This document shows, in pieces, positions 9,136-19,216 of a stretch of 45,949 nucleotides of DNA. Source of the stretch: an uncultured delta proteobacterium (lineage in GTDB: Bacteria > Bdellovibrionota_C > UBA2361 > OMII01). Below the pieces are notes generated by a model that was not told the origin of the DNA, did not search any database, and was given only the letters and a program-made list of their open reading frames with translations. The stretch lies in NCBI GenBank assembly GCA_903904735.1, contig CAIVDM010000143.1, forward strand, positions 79,272 through 125,220. Direction: 5' to 3'. The stretch's first letter is position 1, and every line of letters begins with the position of its first letter. The position numbers and the translations under genes are program-made.

Positions 9136-9963
9136 CTATTCAGCAGGTCGCGCGGCGGACACCTTACACGCGCCTTTGAGGTTAGCCATCAAGAGCGGCT
9201 CAACGGCTTCCGGCGGCACTGTCACGCGTGTCGCTCCTTGCGAGTATGGACCCACTTCATAAGGGTTGTACTGCAGCTCTAATCCACGTTCGGTCAAGGC
9301 GAAGTTTTCCGCGAGCGGCATCTCTTGACCTGGCAAAATGAAGAAGCCAGCGTCCTGTAAGCTCTGCGTGCTCGGGATGCTTCGCGCTCGACGGAACTCC
9401 GCCTCCACTATCTTCGACAACGTTGCCCGAACCGACTCGGCAACCACGTCGCCGACTGACATACGAGCCCCTGTATGAGCGTCGAACGTCATTAAGGTTT
9501 TATCCGCGAATCCGTGCGCGGCCCCGAGGTATCCCTCACTAACGACCTCAACCGAGATCACGTCCTCGTTGGAGTGCACGATATTAGCGTGCCTACGAAG
9601 CTTCCAGTCAATCGGAGCTGAGCTTTCGCGCTTATAGTCATCCAACCTCGCATTTAATTCGGCGATCAAACTTTCTGGAGTGGGCTCACCTCCCTCGAGA
9701 TCCACGGAAGCGTACAAGACCGCCATTATCTCTTTACGAACGCGCTGCTTTACATCATCCGACGCCGCGATCCCCTCAAGGTCAGGCGTCGCGCCGAGGG
9801 CAACAGACACACAGGGTGTGGGGGAGCAACTACCAAGCGACACATTGTGAGCACTGGAGCCAGGAGGCTGCCGAAACGCGCATCCACTTATGAGACAGCC
9901 GTACAGGAGCACAGATGTCGCGCGCCGCGACCATGCTGTGACCGAGCTAGCTCGTGGATTCAT
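9136..9963 (-). CDS. lipoprotein with DUF4163/DUF3298-like domain (RsiV/PdaC type)
   Basis: 275 residues with a strong GAGGGAG ribosome site 6 bases before the ATG. The lipobox LISGC places the lipidated Cys at residue 28. The mature part fits the DUF4163-DUF3298 arrangement: a strand and helix region up to about 150, the motif VVSEGYLGAAHGFADKTLMT (about 145-164), a 'FDAHTGARMSVGDVV' turn, and a C-terminal region ending in TERGLELQYNPYEVGPYSQG. In this family such motifs occur in RsiV, which binds lysozyme, and in PdaC-type deacetylase fusions; no deacetylase domain follows here. It may therefore be a periplasm-facing binding lipoprotein. It is the first gene of a minus-strand group with dusC and the SNF2 gene. 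Confidence 0.8.
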   Translation of the reverse strand: MNPRASSVTAWSRRATSVLLYGCLISGCAFRQPPGSSAHNVSLGSCSPTPCVSVALGATPDLEGIAASDDVKQRVRKEIMAVLYASVDLEGGEPTPESLIAELNARLDDYKRESSAPIDWKLRRHANIVHSNEDVISVEVVSEGYLGAAHGFADKTLMTFDAHTGARMSVGDVVAESVRATLSKIVEAEFRRARSIPSTQSLQDAGFFILPGQEMPLAENFALTERGLELQYNPYEVGPYSQGATRVTVPPEAVEPLLMANLKGACKVSAARPAE

Positions 9964-10079
9964 AGAAACTCCCTCGACAAAGTAAGCATAGCGCCCCGCT
10001 CGTCCTACACCTTCTCACTCGAAAACGATGGCGAAGGAGGTCTTAATAAAAATCGGTCATACAGCGAGCGCGGGCCAAT

Positions 10080-10856
10080 TCACTGCGCCTGCATCTTACC
10101 CCGCAGGCTAACCGCCCTGGTTACCGTAGCACGGATAAAGTCCCTATTCATGCGCGTGATGTATTTAATGCTAATTCCCTTTGGACAGACCTCCTGGCAC
10201 TCCCCATGATTAGTGCACCCCCCGAAGTTCTCTGCGTCCATCTGGGCCGCCATACTGGATACCCGATCCATGCGCTCTGGCTGTCCCTGCGGCAGCAAGC
10301 TCAGATGGGCAATTTTAGCCGCCGTGAAAAGCATCGCGGATCCATTTGGACAAGCCGCAACGCACGCGCCGCAACCGATACACGCTGCCGCCTCGAAAGC
10401 CTCATCAGAGCTCTCTTTGTCGACTGGCGTCGAGTTCGCCTCAGGCGCCGCCCCGGTGGATACCGAAACATAGCCACCTGCCATCTGAATGCGGTCAAGC
10501 CCTGACCGATCAACGACAAGGTCTTTCACAACTGGGAAGGCTTTGGCTCGAAAAGGCTCGATATAGATCTCATCTCCATCCGAGAAATTGCGCATGTGCA
10601 ACTGACACGCCGTAGTTAGCTTCTTAGGACCATGAGCACATCCATTAATCGTCATCGAACACGACCCGCAAATTCCCTCGCGGCAATCATGTTCGAAAGC
10701 TACTGGGCTATTCCCGGACTCAACTAGCCTGATGTTCAAGAGGTCTAACATCTCAAGAAAGGAGGAATCCTCGCTGACATCGCTGAGCTGATATCGCTCG
10801 AACGCGCCCTGTGAGGCGGAATCTTTCTGTCTCCACACGAACAACGTTAAATTCAT
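10080..10856 (-). CDS. sdhB: succinate dehydrogenase/fumarate reductase iron-sulfur subunit
   Basis: 258 residues. Carries electrons from the flavoprotein to the membrane heme subunit through three clusters. The 2Fe-2S ligands lie in CREGICGSC (Cys58, 63, 66) and Cys84. The 4Fe-4S and 3Fe-4S ligands lie in [12 protein letters not shown] (159-170) and [12 protein letters not shown] (214-225). Compared with the classical E. coli enzyme it has an Ala/Ser/Pro/Glu-rich insertion at about 128-156, as is common in the b558-type (diheme) group. AAGGAG precedes the ATG by 7-8 bases, inside the 11-base gap after sdhA. Last gene of the sdhCAB operon; no intrinsic terminator is evident behind it. Confidence 0.96.
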   Translation of the reverse strand: MNLTLFVWRQKDSASQGAFERYQLSDVSEDSSFLEMLDLLNIRLVESGNSPVAFEHDCREGICGSCSMTINGCAHGPKKLTTACQLHMRNFSDGDEIYIEPFRAKAFPVVKDLVVDRSGLDRIQMAGGYVSVSTGAAPEANSTPVDKESSDEAFEAAACIGCGACVAACPNGSAMLFTAAKIAHLSLLPQGQPERMDRVSSMAAQMDAENFGGCTNHGECQEVCPKGISIKYITRMNRDFIRATVTRAVSLRGKMQAQ

Positions 10857-10867
10857 AACACAACTCC

Positions 10868-12787
10868 TTACTTGTAACTTCGGGTCGACAATTTGATATT
10901 CTCGAAAGTCAGTGGTTCCTTAGTCATCTCGTGACCAGTCCCATCCTCTTTCAAACTCCAAACAGCCGAGTAGCAATACTCGTCATCATTTCTCTTCGCC
11001 TCTCCGTCTTCCGTCTGGTATTCCTCTCGGAAGTGCCCGCCACAAGACTCATTACGGTTAAGCGCGTCAATGCACATCAGCTCAGCGAACTCAAAGAAGT
11101 CGGCGACTCTCCCCGCTTTCTCTAACTCCTGGTTAAGCTCAACTCCTGTTCCGGTGACGCGAGCGTTCGCCAAGAACTCCGCTTTAAGCTCAGGTATGCG
11201 CGCGAGAGCCTCCTTGAGACCGGCCTCATTACGACCCATACCGCACTTGTCCCACATCAGCTTACCGAGCTGGCGGTGGTAGTAGTCGACGGGCTTGCTG
11301 CCATTGAGCTTGAGCATCGCGTCTACCCGCTCACGCACTCGGTGTTCGGCGACCTGCGCGTCTGGATGATCCACAGAGAAACCACCCGGCTTTTGCTGCG
11401 CGAGGTAGTCTCCGATCGTGTACGGGATAACAAAGTAGCCGTCACACAATCCCTGCATTAGAGCGCTCGCGCCGAGTCGATTCGCCCCATGATCGGAGAA
11501 GTTCGCCTCTCCCGCCGCGAAGAGACCTGGCAGCGTTGTCATTAGATTGTAGTCGACCCACAGACCGCCCATCGTATAGTGAACCGCCGGGTAAATTCGC
11601 ATCGGAACCTCGTACGGATTCTCGCCGGTGATGTTGTCGTACATATCGAATAGGTTGCCGTATCGTGCCGCGATCGTGTCTCGTCCTAAGCGCTGAATCG
11701 CCGCGGCGAAATCAAGATAGACCCCTAATCCCATCGGTCCCACACCGTAACCCGCGTCACACCGTTCCTTAGCGGCGCGTGACGCTATGTCGCGGGGAGA
11801 TAAGTTACCGAAGCTCGGGTACCGTCGCTCGAGGTAGTAATCTCTCTCGTCCTCTGGGATATCCTTTGGATTGCGAGTATCCCTCTTCTTCTTTGGCACC
11901 CATACACGTCCATCGTTTCGCAACGATTCACTCATCAACGTAAGCTTCGACTGGTACTCTCCGGAGACCGGTATGCTTGTTGGATGGATCTGCGTGAAGC
12001 ATGGGTTCGCCATCCCAGCGCCGTGCTTGTATGCGCGCCAGATGGCGCTCACATTGCACCCCTTGGCGTTCGTCGAGAGGTAAAACACATTGGAGTATCC
12101 ACCCGTGGCGAGAATCACAGCGTCAGCGACATGAGTTTCAATTTCACCTGTTCGCAAATCTCGGGTCACTATCCCTCGGCAACGCCCCTCGCTCATAATG
12201 AGGTCCATCATCTCAGTGGATGAGTGCATTTTCACCGAGCCTAAGTGAATCTGACGATTGAGGGCTGAATACGCGCCCAGCAACAGCTGCTGTCCTGTTT
12301 GCCCCTTCGCGTAAAAGGTGCGCGAGACTTGCGCGCCACCGAACGAGCGATTCGCGAGCAATCCGGAATACTCTCTGGCAAACGGAACTCCCTGAGCGAC
12401 GCACTGATCGATGATGTTCACGCTCATCTCAGCCAGACGATACACATTGCCCTCACGCGCCCTGAAATCTCCTCCCTTAATGGTGTCATAGAAGAGTCGG
12501 TATACGCTGTCCCCGTCATTTTGATAGTTCTTCGCGGCGTTAATGCCACCCTGCGCGGCGATACTGTGCGCTCGTCGCGGCGAGTCTTGAAAACAAAAAC
12601 ATGAGACCTGATAGCCCAGCTCCCCGAGTGACGCCGCGGCCGAGGCTCCCGCCAATCCGCTACCTACCACGATAATCGAGTACTTGCGTTTATTCGACGG
12701 ATTAACGAGACGGATGCTCGCCTTGTGACGTTGCCACTTTGTCTCGAGGGGACCAGAGGGAATCTTTGAGTCTAATTTAAGTTGCAT
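10868..12787 (-). CDS. sdhA: succinate dehydrogenase/fumarate reductase flavoprotein subunit
   Basis: 639 residues, the FAD-carrying catalytic subunit. The dinucleotide-binding motif is GSGLAGAS (42-49). The flavin-linking His is His74 in [11 protein letters not shown]. The active-site region [11 protein letters not shown] (about residue 330) has the catalytic Arg, and the HPTS and HYTMGG motifs of the family are present. Length and order (C, A, B) match the b558 group, which works as succinate:menaquinone oxidoreductase or as a quinol:fumarate reductase. The direction cannot be told from sequence. The gene lies 24 bases after sdhC and 11 before sdhB. Confidence 0.96.
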   Translation of the reverse strand: MQLKLDSKIPSGPLETKWQRHKASIRLVNPSNKRKYSIIVVGSGLAGASAAASLGELGYQVSCFCFQDSPRRAHSIAAQGGINAAKNYQNDGDSVYRLFYDTIKGGDFRAREGNVYRLAEMSVNIIDQCVAQGVPFAREYSGLLANRSFGGAQVSRTFYAKGQTGQQLLLGAYSALNRQIHLGSVKMHSSTEMMDLIMSEGRCRGIVTRDLRTGEIETHVADAVILATGGYSNVFYLSTNAKGCNVSAIWRAYKHGAGMANPCFTQIHPTSIPVSGEYQSKLTLMSESLRNDGRVWVPKKKRDTRNPKDIPEDERDYYLERRYPSFGNLSPRDIASRAAKERCDAGYGVGPMGLGVYLDFAAAIQRLGRDTIAARYGNLFDMYDNITGENPYEVPMRIYPAVHYTMGGLWVDYNLMTTLPGLFAAGEANFSDHGANRLGASALMQGLCDGYFVIPYTIGDYLAQQKPGGFSVDHPDAQVAEHRVRERVDAMLKLNGSKPVDYYHRQLGKLMWDKCGMGRNEAGLKEALARIPELKAEFLANARVTGTGVELNQELEKAGRVADFFEFAELMCIDALNRNESCGGHFREEYQTEDGEAKRNDDEYCYSAVWSLKEDGTGHEMTKEPLTFENIKLSTRSYK

Positions 12788-12811
12788 AAAAACTCGTCTA
12801 TTAAAAAACCA

Positions 12812-13540
12812 TTAATGACCGATGTTTGATGTCTCGACTGGCGCAGGCAGCGCTCCTACCGCGATCGCGACGGGAACAGACGAGAATCCGACAAACAACG
12901 CCAGTGCCACCAACTTGGCCGCTGTCCGAATTCCGTGATTCCAAGATGGAGTATCCACGCCGAGGGTTTGAAACATACTCCACGTCCCATGATAAAGATG
13001 CGCCGCTAATAGGCCCATCGAGGCCACGTAGAAGCCCGCGGTGAAGACATTTCGGAACGCGTAAAAAACGTTGGCGTAAACCTGACCTTCAACGAAACCC
13101 GAGAAATGAAGCTGCCCCGTCGTGAAATGAAAAATATGAAAGACGATAAACACCAAGAGGAAAAGTCCCCCATAGAGCATCGTTCGAGATGCCGCGTTCG
13201 CGGAGCGATATTTGGGGTTCTTATACCCAATGGGCTTGGCTCGGCGATTCAGTCTGGCGAGCTGGATTCCACTAACGACATGAACCACAAGGCACGCGAG
13301 TAACACCACCCGTACGAGCCATAAGACCCCGGAGTGTCCAAGCATCTCGGCGCCTATGGCGCGTAGGAAACGCCCATAGTCGTCGATCTTGTAATCGCCC
13401 GAGCTAGGATCAATTCCAGCGAAGAGCTTTAAATTTCCAGCCATGTGCCCGAGCACAAAAAGCACAAGAACTAACCCACTAAGGGCCATCGAGACCTTCT
13501 TCCCGATGGTCGACCCGTAAAACGACTTCAAAAGACTCAT
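12812..13540 (-). CDS. sdhC: succinate dehydrogenase cytochrome b558 membrane subunit
   Basis: 242 residues, about five membrane segments, binding two hemes b and quinone. Candidate heme-ligand histidines sit in LFVLGHMAGN, EMLGHSG, LVVHVVSG, FHIFHFTTG and AAHLYHGTW. The C-terminal arrangement matches the single-subunit anchor of the b558 family rather than the SdhC/SdhD pair. The ATG at 13540 is chosen, not the in-frame ATG at 13576: CGGAG lies 6-7 bases before 13540, while 13576 falls inside the predicted -10 box (13575-13580). It heads sdhCAB and is divergent from the HerA-like gene across 260 bases. Confidence 0.95.
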   Translation of the reverse strand: MSLLKSFYGSTIGKKVSMALSGLVLVLFVLGHMAGNLKLFAGIDPSSGDYKIDDYGRFLRAIGAEMLGHSGVLWLVRVVLLACLVVHVVSGIQLARLNRRAKPIGYKNPKYRSANAASRTMLYGGLFLLVFIVFHIFHFTTGQLHFSGFVEGQVYANVFYAFRNVFTAGFYVASMGLLAAHLYHGTWSMFQTLGVDTPSWNHGIRTAAKLVALALFVGFSSVPVAIAVGALPAPVETSNIGH

Positions 13541-13574
13541 ACCGCTCCGTTTACGAAAGAGACCAAACCATCCC

Positions 13575-13602
13575 ATACTATCACGCGAAAACTACACCTC
13601 AA
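13575..13602 (-). promoter_or_regulatory. sdhCAB promoter with extended -10
   Basis: On the minus strand TTGAGG (13602-13597), 16 bases, then TGATAGTAT whose TAGTAT is at 13580-13575. The TG one base upstream makes an extended -10. The predicted start near 13568 leaves a leader of roughly 28 bases that carries the CGGAG ribosome site. Confidence 0.6.
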
Positions 13603-13650
13603 CTACCGGCTCATAGGCCTTGTGGTCGGCAGCCGCGTCGAAACAAACCC

Positions 13651-13671
13651 CGTCTAAGCTATATCTAGACG
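13651..13671. promoter_or_regulatory. inverted repeat, possible operator between sdhC and the HerA-like gene
   Basis: CGTCTA and TAGACG (13651-13656, 13666-13671) form a perfect 6-base inverted repeat around AGCTATATC. It lies about 50 bases upstream of the sdh -35 box and about 70 upstream of the HerA-like gene's -35, a position where a regulator of one or both could bind. No regulator gene in the window is obviously linked to it. Confidence 0.3.
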
Positions 13672-13739
13672 CTATTGTGCGTTATATCGAAGCGCTCGCC
13701 AAGGTGAAACCCTAAAAATATCAGGACATTAAATTAAAA

Positions 13740-13768
13740 TTGTCGCATAAACCATGCGCTCTTAGATA
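13740..13768 (+). promoter_or_regulatory. sigma70-type promoter for the HerA-like gene
   Basis: TTGTCG (13740-13745), 17 bases, TAGATA (13763-13768). Transcription would begin near 13775, 26 bases before the ATG at 13801. Confidence 0.4.
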
Positions 13769-13800
13769 TCAAGAGGAATGGGTTTTCTGCCGTCCCTGGT

Positions 13801-15135
13801 ATGTGTCCACACGAACAAACGGGACCTTGCGAACGGTACATGGCACGGAACAAAGATATCGCCCTCACCCTTGCAACCTCACTCGACGACCTGTCGTGTG
13901 TAACGCTCTCGCCCGAGGAGGTGTTTGGTAGACATTGCGCTATCGTTGGCAGCTCGGGATCTGGCAAGAGCTGGTCCGTCACCCGACTTATCGAGGAATG
14001 CGCTAAGCACCGGTCGAACATCGTGCTACTCGATGCTACCGGTGAATACGAACCCCTCGCCGGCGGTACGTTTCACATACATCTCGGAGAGGCGCGGCGA
14101 AGCGACTGCTCATCGCTTCAGGCCACAATCCCATACTACGAGTTATCGGAAGCGGACCTCTTTTCAATCTTCCAGCCCTCTTCCGCGACGCAGTGGATGA
14201 AATTGCGCGCGGCTATAAAGACCCTTCGACTTTTACAGCTTCAGCCGGGACTTGGGAGCCACGGCACGTTCATCAAAGCCCAGAAAAATAAGAGTTCATA
14301 TGATCAAAGCATGTCGCGTCGGTCGACCGAGCTGGAGCGCCCCGACAGCATCTTTAATATCCACCGCCTTCCACTCCAAATAGAGCTCGAGTGCGTCGAT
14401 CCCATCCGAAGTCAGAGCGAGCTCGACTGTTGGGGTGGCGTCAATCGCGAAGACCTCTCGGAGTGTCTCCCGCTCATTAACAGAGTTGAAGACACCATCA
14501 AGGCGCCAGAGCTCGCCGGCATCTTCCATCCACCCGAGGGTCCCTCCGCTTTCGAGGCACTTGAAAAACTGATCACCGACCACGCCGTGTCTGTTCTGCG
14601 AATTTCCATGGAGTTCCTACCCTCCACGAACAGGGTGCGAGAGATTATCGCTAACGCGCTAGCGCGACACCTTCTATCCTTAGGGCGAGCCGGAATTCTG
14701 AGGGGTCGTCCAGTTGTGCTCGTAATCGATGAGGCCCACCAAATCCTACGAGCGAATGCCGACCAGTTCGCGCACCGCCCGCTCGAAGCCTTCCAGGTCA
14801 TAGCCAAGGAGGGCAGAAAGTACGGATTGACGCTCTGTGTCGCGACGCAGAGACCAAGAGACATCCCCGAGGACATCTTAAGTCAAATAGGAACCTTCAT
14901 CGCCCATCGCTTGATAGCGTCAACCGATAGAAGCGCCATTGAGCACGCTTCAGGGGCCATGGACGACTCTCATCTAACCTGCCTGGCGACATTGGGGCCG
15001 GGGGAAGCTCTGCTACTAGGCGCCGGAATGCGAGATCCTAGGCGAGTTAAGCTCCTTGCGCCCAGCTGCCCCCCGCGCTCGCTTGGACCCGACTACCAAA
15101 AGACATGGCGCAGAGTTACCGCTCCATCCGACTGA
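13801..15135 (+). CDS. HerA-like P-loop ATPase (DUF87 family)
   Basis: 444 residues. Walker A is GSSGSGKS (50-57) and Walker B is VVLVIDEAHQ (305-314), followed by a helix and VATQRPRDI (about 347-355), the sensor region seen in HerA/FtsK-like hexameric translocases that pump double-stranded DNA. The N-terminal HAS-barrel is short or absent, and the insert 150-230 is not recognised. Family members usually travel with a nuclease (NurA, or Sir2/DUF4297 in defence pairs), but the neighbours here are sdhC and a GH13 enzyme, so no partner is visible. An ATG at 13840 is an alternative start; neither has a strong ribosome site. Confidence 0.82.
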   Translation: MCPHEQTGPCERYMARNKDIALTLATSLDDLSCVTLSPEEVFGRHCAIVGSSGSGKSWSVTRLIEECAKHRSNIVLLDATGEYEPLAGGTFHIHLGEARRSDCSSLQATIPYYELSEADLFSIFQPSSATQWMKLRAAIKTLRLLQLQPGLGSHGTFIKAQKNKSSYDQSMSRRSTELERPDSIFNIHRLPLQIELECVDPIRSQSELDCWGGVNREDLSECLPLINRVEDTIKAPELAGIFHPPEGPSAFEALEKLITDHAVSVLRISMEFLPSTNRVREIIANALARHLLSLGRAGILRGRPVVLVIDEAHQILRANADQFAHRPLEAFQVIAKEGRKYGLTLCVATQRPRDIPEDILSQIGTFIAHRLIASTDRSAIEHASGAMDDSHLTCLATLGPGEALLLGAGMRDPRRVKLLAPSCPPRSLGPDYQKTWRRVTAPSD

Positions 15136-15187
15136 TCCGTGAACTATAAGGCATAGACAACTTAACCACTGAGCATCCATTGCTCAC

Positions 15188-15217
15188 TTTCTCGAGAGAG
15201 CACTAATCACGTATACT
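15188..15217 (+). promoter_or_regulatory. promoter placed for a leaderless GH13 transcript
   Basis: TATACT (15212-15217) ends 7 bases before the GTG at 15224, so the expected transcription start falls on the start codon. A weak -35, TTTCTC (15188-15193), stands 18 bases upstream. There is no ribosome-binding sequence between. Confidence 0.5.
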
Positions 15218-15223
15218 CATCTA

Positions 15224-16687
15224 GTGAATCCATCGCTCTATCAGTTCAACCCCCGAACGTACTTGTCTTCGCTTCGACGCGACGCGACCCTTGATGACAT
15301 TCCAGATTCACTGCTCTCATGGCTCGCGACAAAAGGGTTCGACTGGCTCTGGCTCTTAGGAGTTTGGACTATCGGCCCGGCAAGCCAGTCGATATCCCGC
15401 AGCAACCTCTCGTGGCGTCGAGAGTTCGCTGAAACCCTTCCGGACATACGAGATACTGATATCTGTGGCTCTCCCTTCGCGCTTCAATCGTACGCGGTGG
15501 ACGCTCGCCTTGGTGGCGACGCCGCGCTTGCGCGACTACGAGCCAGACTCTCTCAACACGGAATTAAGCTTTTGCTCGACTTCGTACCAAATCACGTCGG
15601 CTTCGATCACGATTGGGTACAGGAACGACCGGACTTTCTAATGAAAGGAACTGAGGAACTGCTAACGGCGAACCCTCTCGTCTGGACCCGAATCGCCTCA
15701 GGACAGATATTCGCCCACGGACGGGACCCGAACTTTCCCGGCTGGTGCGACACATTACAGCTTAATTACTTCAACCCCGAGCTGCGGGACATAATGGTCA
15801 AGGAGCTAACCGGCATCGCCAGTCGCTGCGATGGTGTGCGGTGCGATATGGCGATGCTACTTGAGCCCGAAGTGTTTACGAGAACGTGGGCGACGGCGCC
15901 AGCGTCAAAGGGACAAGACCTCCCTCTTTTTTGGCCTGGCGCCATTAAAACCGTACGCTCCATGAACCCGTCATTCGTGTTCATGGCGGAAGTCTATTGG
16001 GACTACGAGTTCAAGCTCCAAGAGCATGGATTCGATTACACATACGATAAGACTCTCTACGACCGCGTACTTCACCGAGACGCGGCGCATCTACGTGGGC
16101 ACCTCATCGCGCCTCCAGGGTACCAACGAAAGATGGTACGCTTCCTCGAGAATCACGACGAGCATCGCATCGCTACTAAGCTATCAATAGCGGAGCACCG
16201 AGCCGCCGCCGTGGTCTCTTACCTCTCCCCAGGAGTGCGATTCTTTCACGATGGGCAGCTCTCCGGAAAAAGAATCCGTGTGCCCGTTCACCTTTCGCGC
16301 GCGCCACAGGAGAAGCATACGCCGGAGATCCTGGAAGTGTACGACACGCTACTTCCGATTATACAGTCACCGATCGCGAAGCACGGCACATGGAGCCTTC
16401 TCGATACCCGACCAGCGTGGGCGGGGAACAGAACTAATGAGAACTTTATTTGCTATCTACTCGAACACCCCCTTGGCGCTCTTCTCGTGACGATTAACTA
16501 CGCCTCCTATCGCGGACAGTGCTTTGTTCGTGTCCCAGACCGACTGTGGCTTGAGGGGACGATAGAGTTTCACGACCAACTCTCTCACGAGCGGCTGGTG
16601 AGAAACGCAAGCGATATCCGCGAGCGAGGTCTCTTCCTTGACTGCTCCGAGTGGCAGACGCATATCTTCACAATAGAGCATGCATAG
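15224..16687 (+). CDS. GH13 alpha-amylase-family enzyme, cytoplasmic
   Basis: 487 residues, an (alpha/beta)8 glycoside hydrolase. The four conserved regions are present: DFVPNH (119-124), GVRCDMA with nucleophile Asp208, MAEVYWD with acid/base Glu256, and ENHDEHR with Asp312. There is no signal peptide, so it would act on cytoplasmic alpha-glucans or trehalose-type sugars; the substrate cannot be read from the motifs. The B-domain is short and no starch-binding domain is seen. Translation is probably leaderless, since a -10 box lies just upstream and no Shine-Dalgarno is present. It overlaps hrpB by 8 bases and follows the HerA-like gene by 88. No glycogen or trehalose genes are near. Confidence 0.88.
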   Translation: MNPSLYQFNPRTYLSSLRRDATLDDIPDSLLSWLATKGFDWLWLLGVWTIGPASQSISRSNLSWRREFAETLPDIRDTDICGSPFALQSYAVDARLGGDAALARLRARLSQHGIKLLLDFVPNHVGFDHDWVQERPDFLMKGTEELLTANPLVWTRIASGQIFAHGRDPNFPGWCDTLQLNYFNPELRDIMVKELTGIASRCDGVRCDMAMLLEPEVFTRTWATAPASKGQDLPLFWPGAIKTVRSMNPSFVFMAEVYWDYEFKLQEHGFDYTYDKTLYDRVLHRDAAHLRGHLIAPPGYQRKMVRFLENHDEHRIATKLSIAEHRAAAVVSYLSPGVRFFHDGQLSGKRIRVPVHLSRAPQEKHTPEILEVYDTLLPIIQSPIAKHGTWSLLDTRPAWAGNRTNENFICYLLEHPLGALLVTINYASYRGQCFVRVPDRLWLEGTIEFHDQLSHERLVRNASDIRERGLFLDCSEWQTHIFTIEHA

Positions 16688-19190
16688 CAACATAAACCAC
16701 CGAACATTATGGCTTTCAGCCGTACAGTCTCTTCCGATTGTTGAGCACTTGGACGCCATCGCTCAGGCGGTACGCGACAATCAAGTGACCGTTCTCGAGG
16801 CCCCGCCAGGCAGCGGAAAGACCACGGTACTGCCCCTCTATCTGGCCCAACAGCCACATTTCGCGGGAAAGAAAATCCTCGTCCTTCAGCCTCGGCGCCT
16901 CGCCGCCAAGAGTGTCGCTCTTCGCATGACCGAGCTGCTCGGCGATACCGTCGGTGGTTTTGTCGGCTACCACATGAGGCTAGAGCGGCGCGTCTCGAAA
17001 CGAACTCAAGTCGAAGTTCTTACCGAAGGACTGCTCACTCGAAAAATCATCTCAGACCCCGAGATGCAAGATGTTGGTGCTGTGATATTCGATGAGTTTC
17101 ACGAACGAAGTATCCACGCGGACGCAGGACTGGCTCTCATCCAAGAGGTTCTGTCAGTGCTACGTCCCGATATGAAAATTATCGTCATGTCAGCGACGCT
17201 CGGCGACCTCGCCCAGCACCCATTTTTCGCCAGCGCCTACAAATACCAGTTATCTCTCAAACCGCATCCACTCACAATTTCGTACGTCGCGCCTGAACCG
17301 CGAGTACCGCTCTGGCAACAGGTCGCGTCCACCATCAAGACCGCCTTAGGAGAGCACTCAGGGGATGTACTCGCGTTTCTTCCCGGACGGTACGAGATAG
17401 ATCGCTGTGGGGAGATTCTTCGCGGCTCTGCGCCGTCTCATGACGTATCAAACCTCGACATCCTTCCGCTGTACGGCGACCTCCCCTACGAAGAGCAACG
17501 ACGAGCCATCGCGCCCGCGATCACCAATCGGCGCAAAGTTGTCCTAGCGACCACACTCGCCGAGACCAGCATCACCATCGAAGGGGTCAGAATCGTTGTG
17601 GACTCGGGCTACCACAAAATCGCCCGCTCGACGACTGCGGGCGCCACTACGTTGCGTCAGGAACGAATCACCCGAGACTCCGCTGATCAACGCGCGGGGC
17701 GCGCCGCGCGAACCGGACCAGGCGTATGCGTGCGACTCTGGACTCAACAGGAACACTTCGCTCTCAGGACCACACGAGAGCCCGAGATACTTCGAAGTGA
17801 CATTACTCAAACCCTCCTGCAGTTAGCGGCATGGGGAGTGCGCGACCTTAATTCCTTTTGCTGGTTAACTCCGCCACCTGCTCAATCAGTCGCCAACGCA
17901 GTCCTTACCCTTACGCAGATCGGCGCTATCGCCAAAGACGGCACCGTGACACCAATCGGCCGTTTGATCGCCGAGCTAGGAACACATCCTCGCTTTGGGG
18001 CGCTCTGCCTTATGGGCAAGCGGATAGGTCACATCGAGACCGCCGCCTGCCTCGTCACCCTTCTAGAGGAGCGGGAAACTTCGAGAGGCCAATCCGGTAG
18101 CGCGGACTTGCGATCGCGTTACGCCGCTCTCGTATCCAACAGAGGAACCCCTGAGCGACTAAGAGATTTGAAAAAGACCTGGCGTGAGAGAATCTCTCGA
18201 CTTCCCGAGGATGGGCGTATCGACGTCACGTTTACCGAAGAAGACGCCATCGGATTTCTCGCCGCGGTAGCGTTTCCCGAGCGCGTCGCTCGTCGTCGCA
18301 CAGAAGACGGTCCTCGGTATCTACTCGCCAACGGAACCGGAGCGACGCTCTCTCCACGAGATCCCTTACGCAGCGCGGAGTTCCTTGTCATCACAGACCT
18401 TCAAGAGCGCCAGGACGATTCGGTAATCAACGCCGCCACGCCCCTGAACGCGCAGCTCTTTGACGGGCCTTTGAAACACCTCGTCACGACGACTCTCAAG
18501 CAGCAATTCGATTCGGGGCGAGGCACGCTCACGTCGAGCGCCGTTGATTCAGTCGGCGCGGTCGTCTTACGCGAGCGCCCACACATAAGTCTCTCAGGCG
18601 AGGCTAAACGAGCCGCACTCGTCGAGTTCCTCATGACGCCGGAGGGATTCGCTCGTCTACCATTCCCAGAATCTTTCGCCTCGCTTCAGAACCGCTGCTC
18701 CTGGGTACGTTCTGTTGATCCAGCGACCTCGGTGCCTGACATATCCTCTGAACACCTTCGGACGACTCTTGAAATATGGCTGTCGCCACTCCTCGCCGAA
18801 GACGGAAGACTAGACTCCATCACACCGACCCTATTACAGACCGCCCTCGCGTCGACACTGCCTTGGTCCACTCTACGGCTTCTCGATCAGGAAGCTCCTG
18901 AGTCTATTTCATTACCGAACGGCAAAGCGCGGCGGATCACCTACCATCCAACCGATGGTCCGGTTCTCGAAGTCATGATTCAAGAGCTATTTACAATCGA
19001 AGAGACACCAGTGCTTGGCTCTCGACGACACCCCCTCACGCTCCATCTACTTTCGCCCGCGCGCCGACCGATGCAGGTAACAAAGGACCTTAAAAGCTTC
19101 TGGAAGACGGGCTATCCCGCAGTACGAAAAGAGCTGCGAGGTAGATACCCAAAGCATAAATGGCCTGAAGACCCTATCCGCGGCGTGTAA
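16680..19190 (+). CDS. hrpB: ATP-dependent helicase HrpB
   Basis: 836 residues, the usual length for HrpB, a DEAH-type RNA helicase of uncertain role. Walker A is APPGSGKTT (41-49), the DEFH box lies near residue 140 (IFDEFHERS), SAT near 169, and the C-terminal lobe has TSITIEGVR and QRAGRAARTGPG. The HrpB C-terminal domain (MPLT region and beyond) ends with PKHKWPEDP, typical of the family. The ATG lies in the last codons of the GH13 gene, so translation is coupled. It is convergent with the CorC-like gene, 26 bases apart. Confidence 0.94.
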   Translation: MHSNINHRTLWLSAVQSLPIVEHLDAIAQAVRDNQVTVLEAPPGSGKTTVLPLYLAQQPHFAGKKILVLQPRRLAAKSVALRMTELLGDTVGGFVGYHMRLERRVSKRTQVEVLTEGLLTRKIISDPEMQDVGAVIFDEFHERSIHADAGLALIQEVLSVLRPDMKIIVMSATLGDLAQHPFFASAYKYQLSLKPHPLTISYVAPEPRVPLWQQVASTIKTALGEHSGDVLAFLPGRYEIDRCGEILRGSAPSHDVSNLDILPLYGDLPYEEQRRAIAPAITNRRKVVLATTLAETSITIEGVRIVVDSGYHKIARSTTAGATTLRQERITRDSADQRAGRAARTGPGVCVRLWTQQEHFALRTTREPEILRSDITQTLLQLAAWGVRDLNSFCWLTPPPAQSVANAVLTLTQIGAIAKDGTVTPIGRLIAELGTHPRFGALCLMGKRIGHIETAACLVTLLEERETSRGQSGSADLRSRYAALVSNRGTPERLRDLKKTWRERISRLPEDGRIDVTFTEEDAIGFLAAVAFPERVARRRTEDGPRYLLANGTGATLSPRDPLRSAEFLVITDLQERQDDSVINAATPLNAQLFDGPLKHLVTTTLKQQFDSGRGTLTSSAVDSVGAVVLRERPHISLSGEAKRAALVEFLMTPEGFARLPFPESFASLQNRCSWVRSVDPATSVPDISSEHLRTTLEIWLSPLLAEDGRLDSITPTLLQTALASTLPWSTLRLLDQEAPESISLPNGKARRITYHPTDGPVLEVMIQELFTIEETPVLGSRRHPLTLHLLSPARRPMQVTKDLKSFWKTGYPAVRKELRGRYPKHKWPEDPIRGV

Positions 19191-19216
19191 CATCAACGAA
19201 GAGCTGAACGCTCATC

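Noticed and set aside
13541..13576. Longer sdhC start
   Set aside because: The ATG at 13576 lies within the predicted -10 box. The ATG at 13540 has CGGAG upstream.
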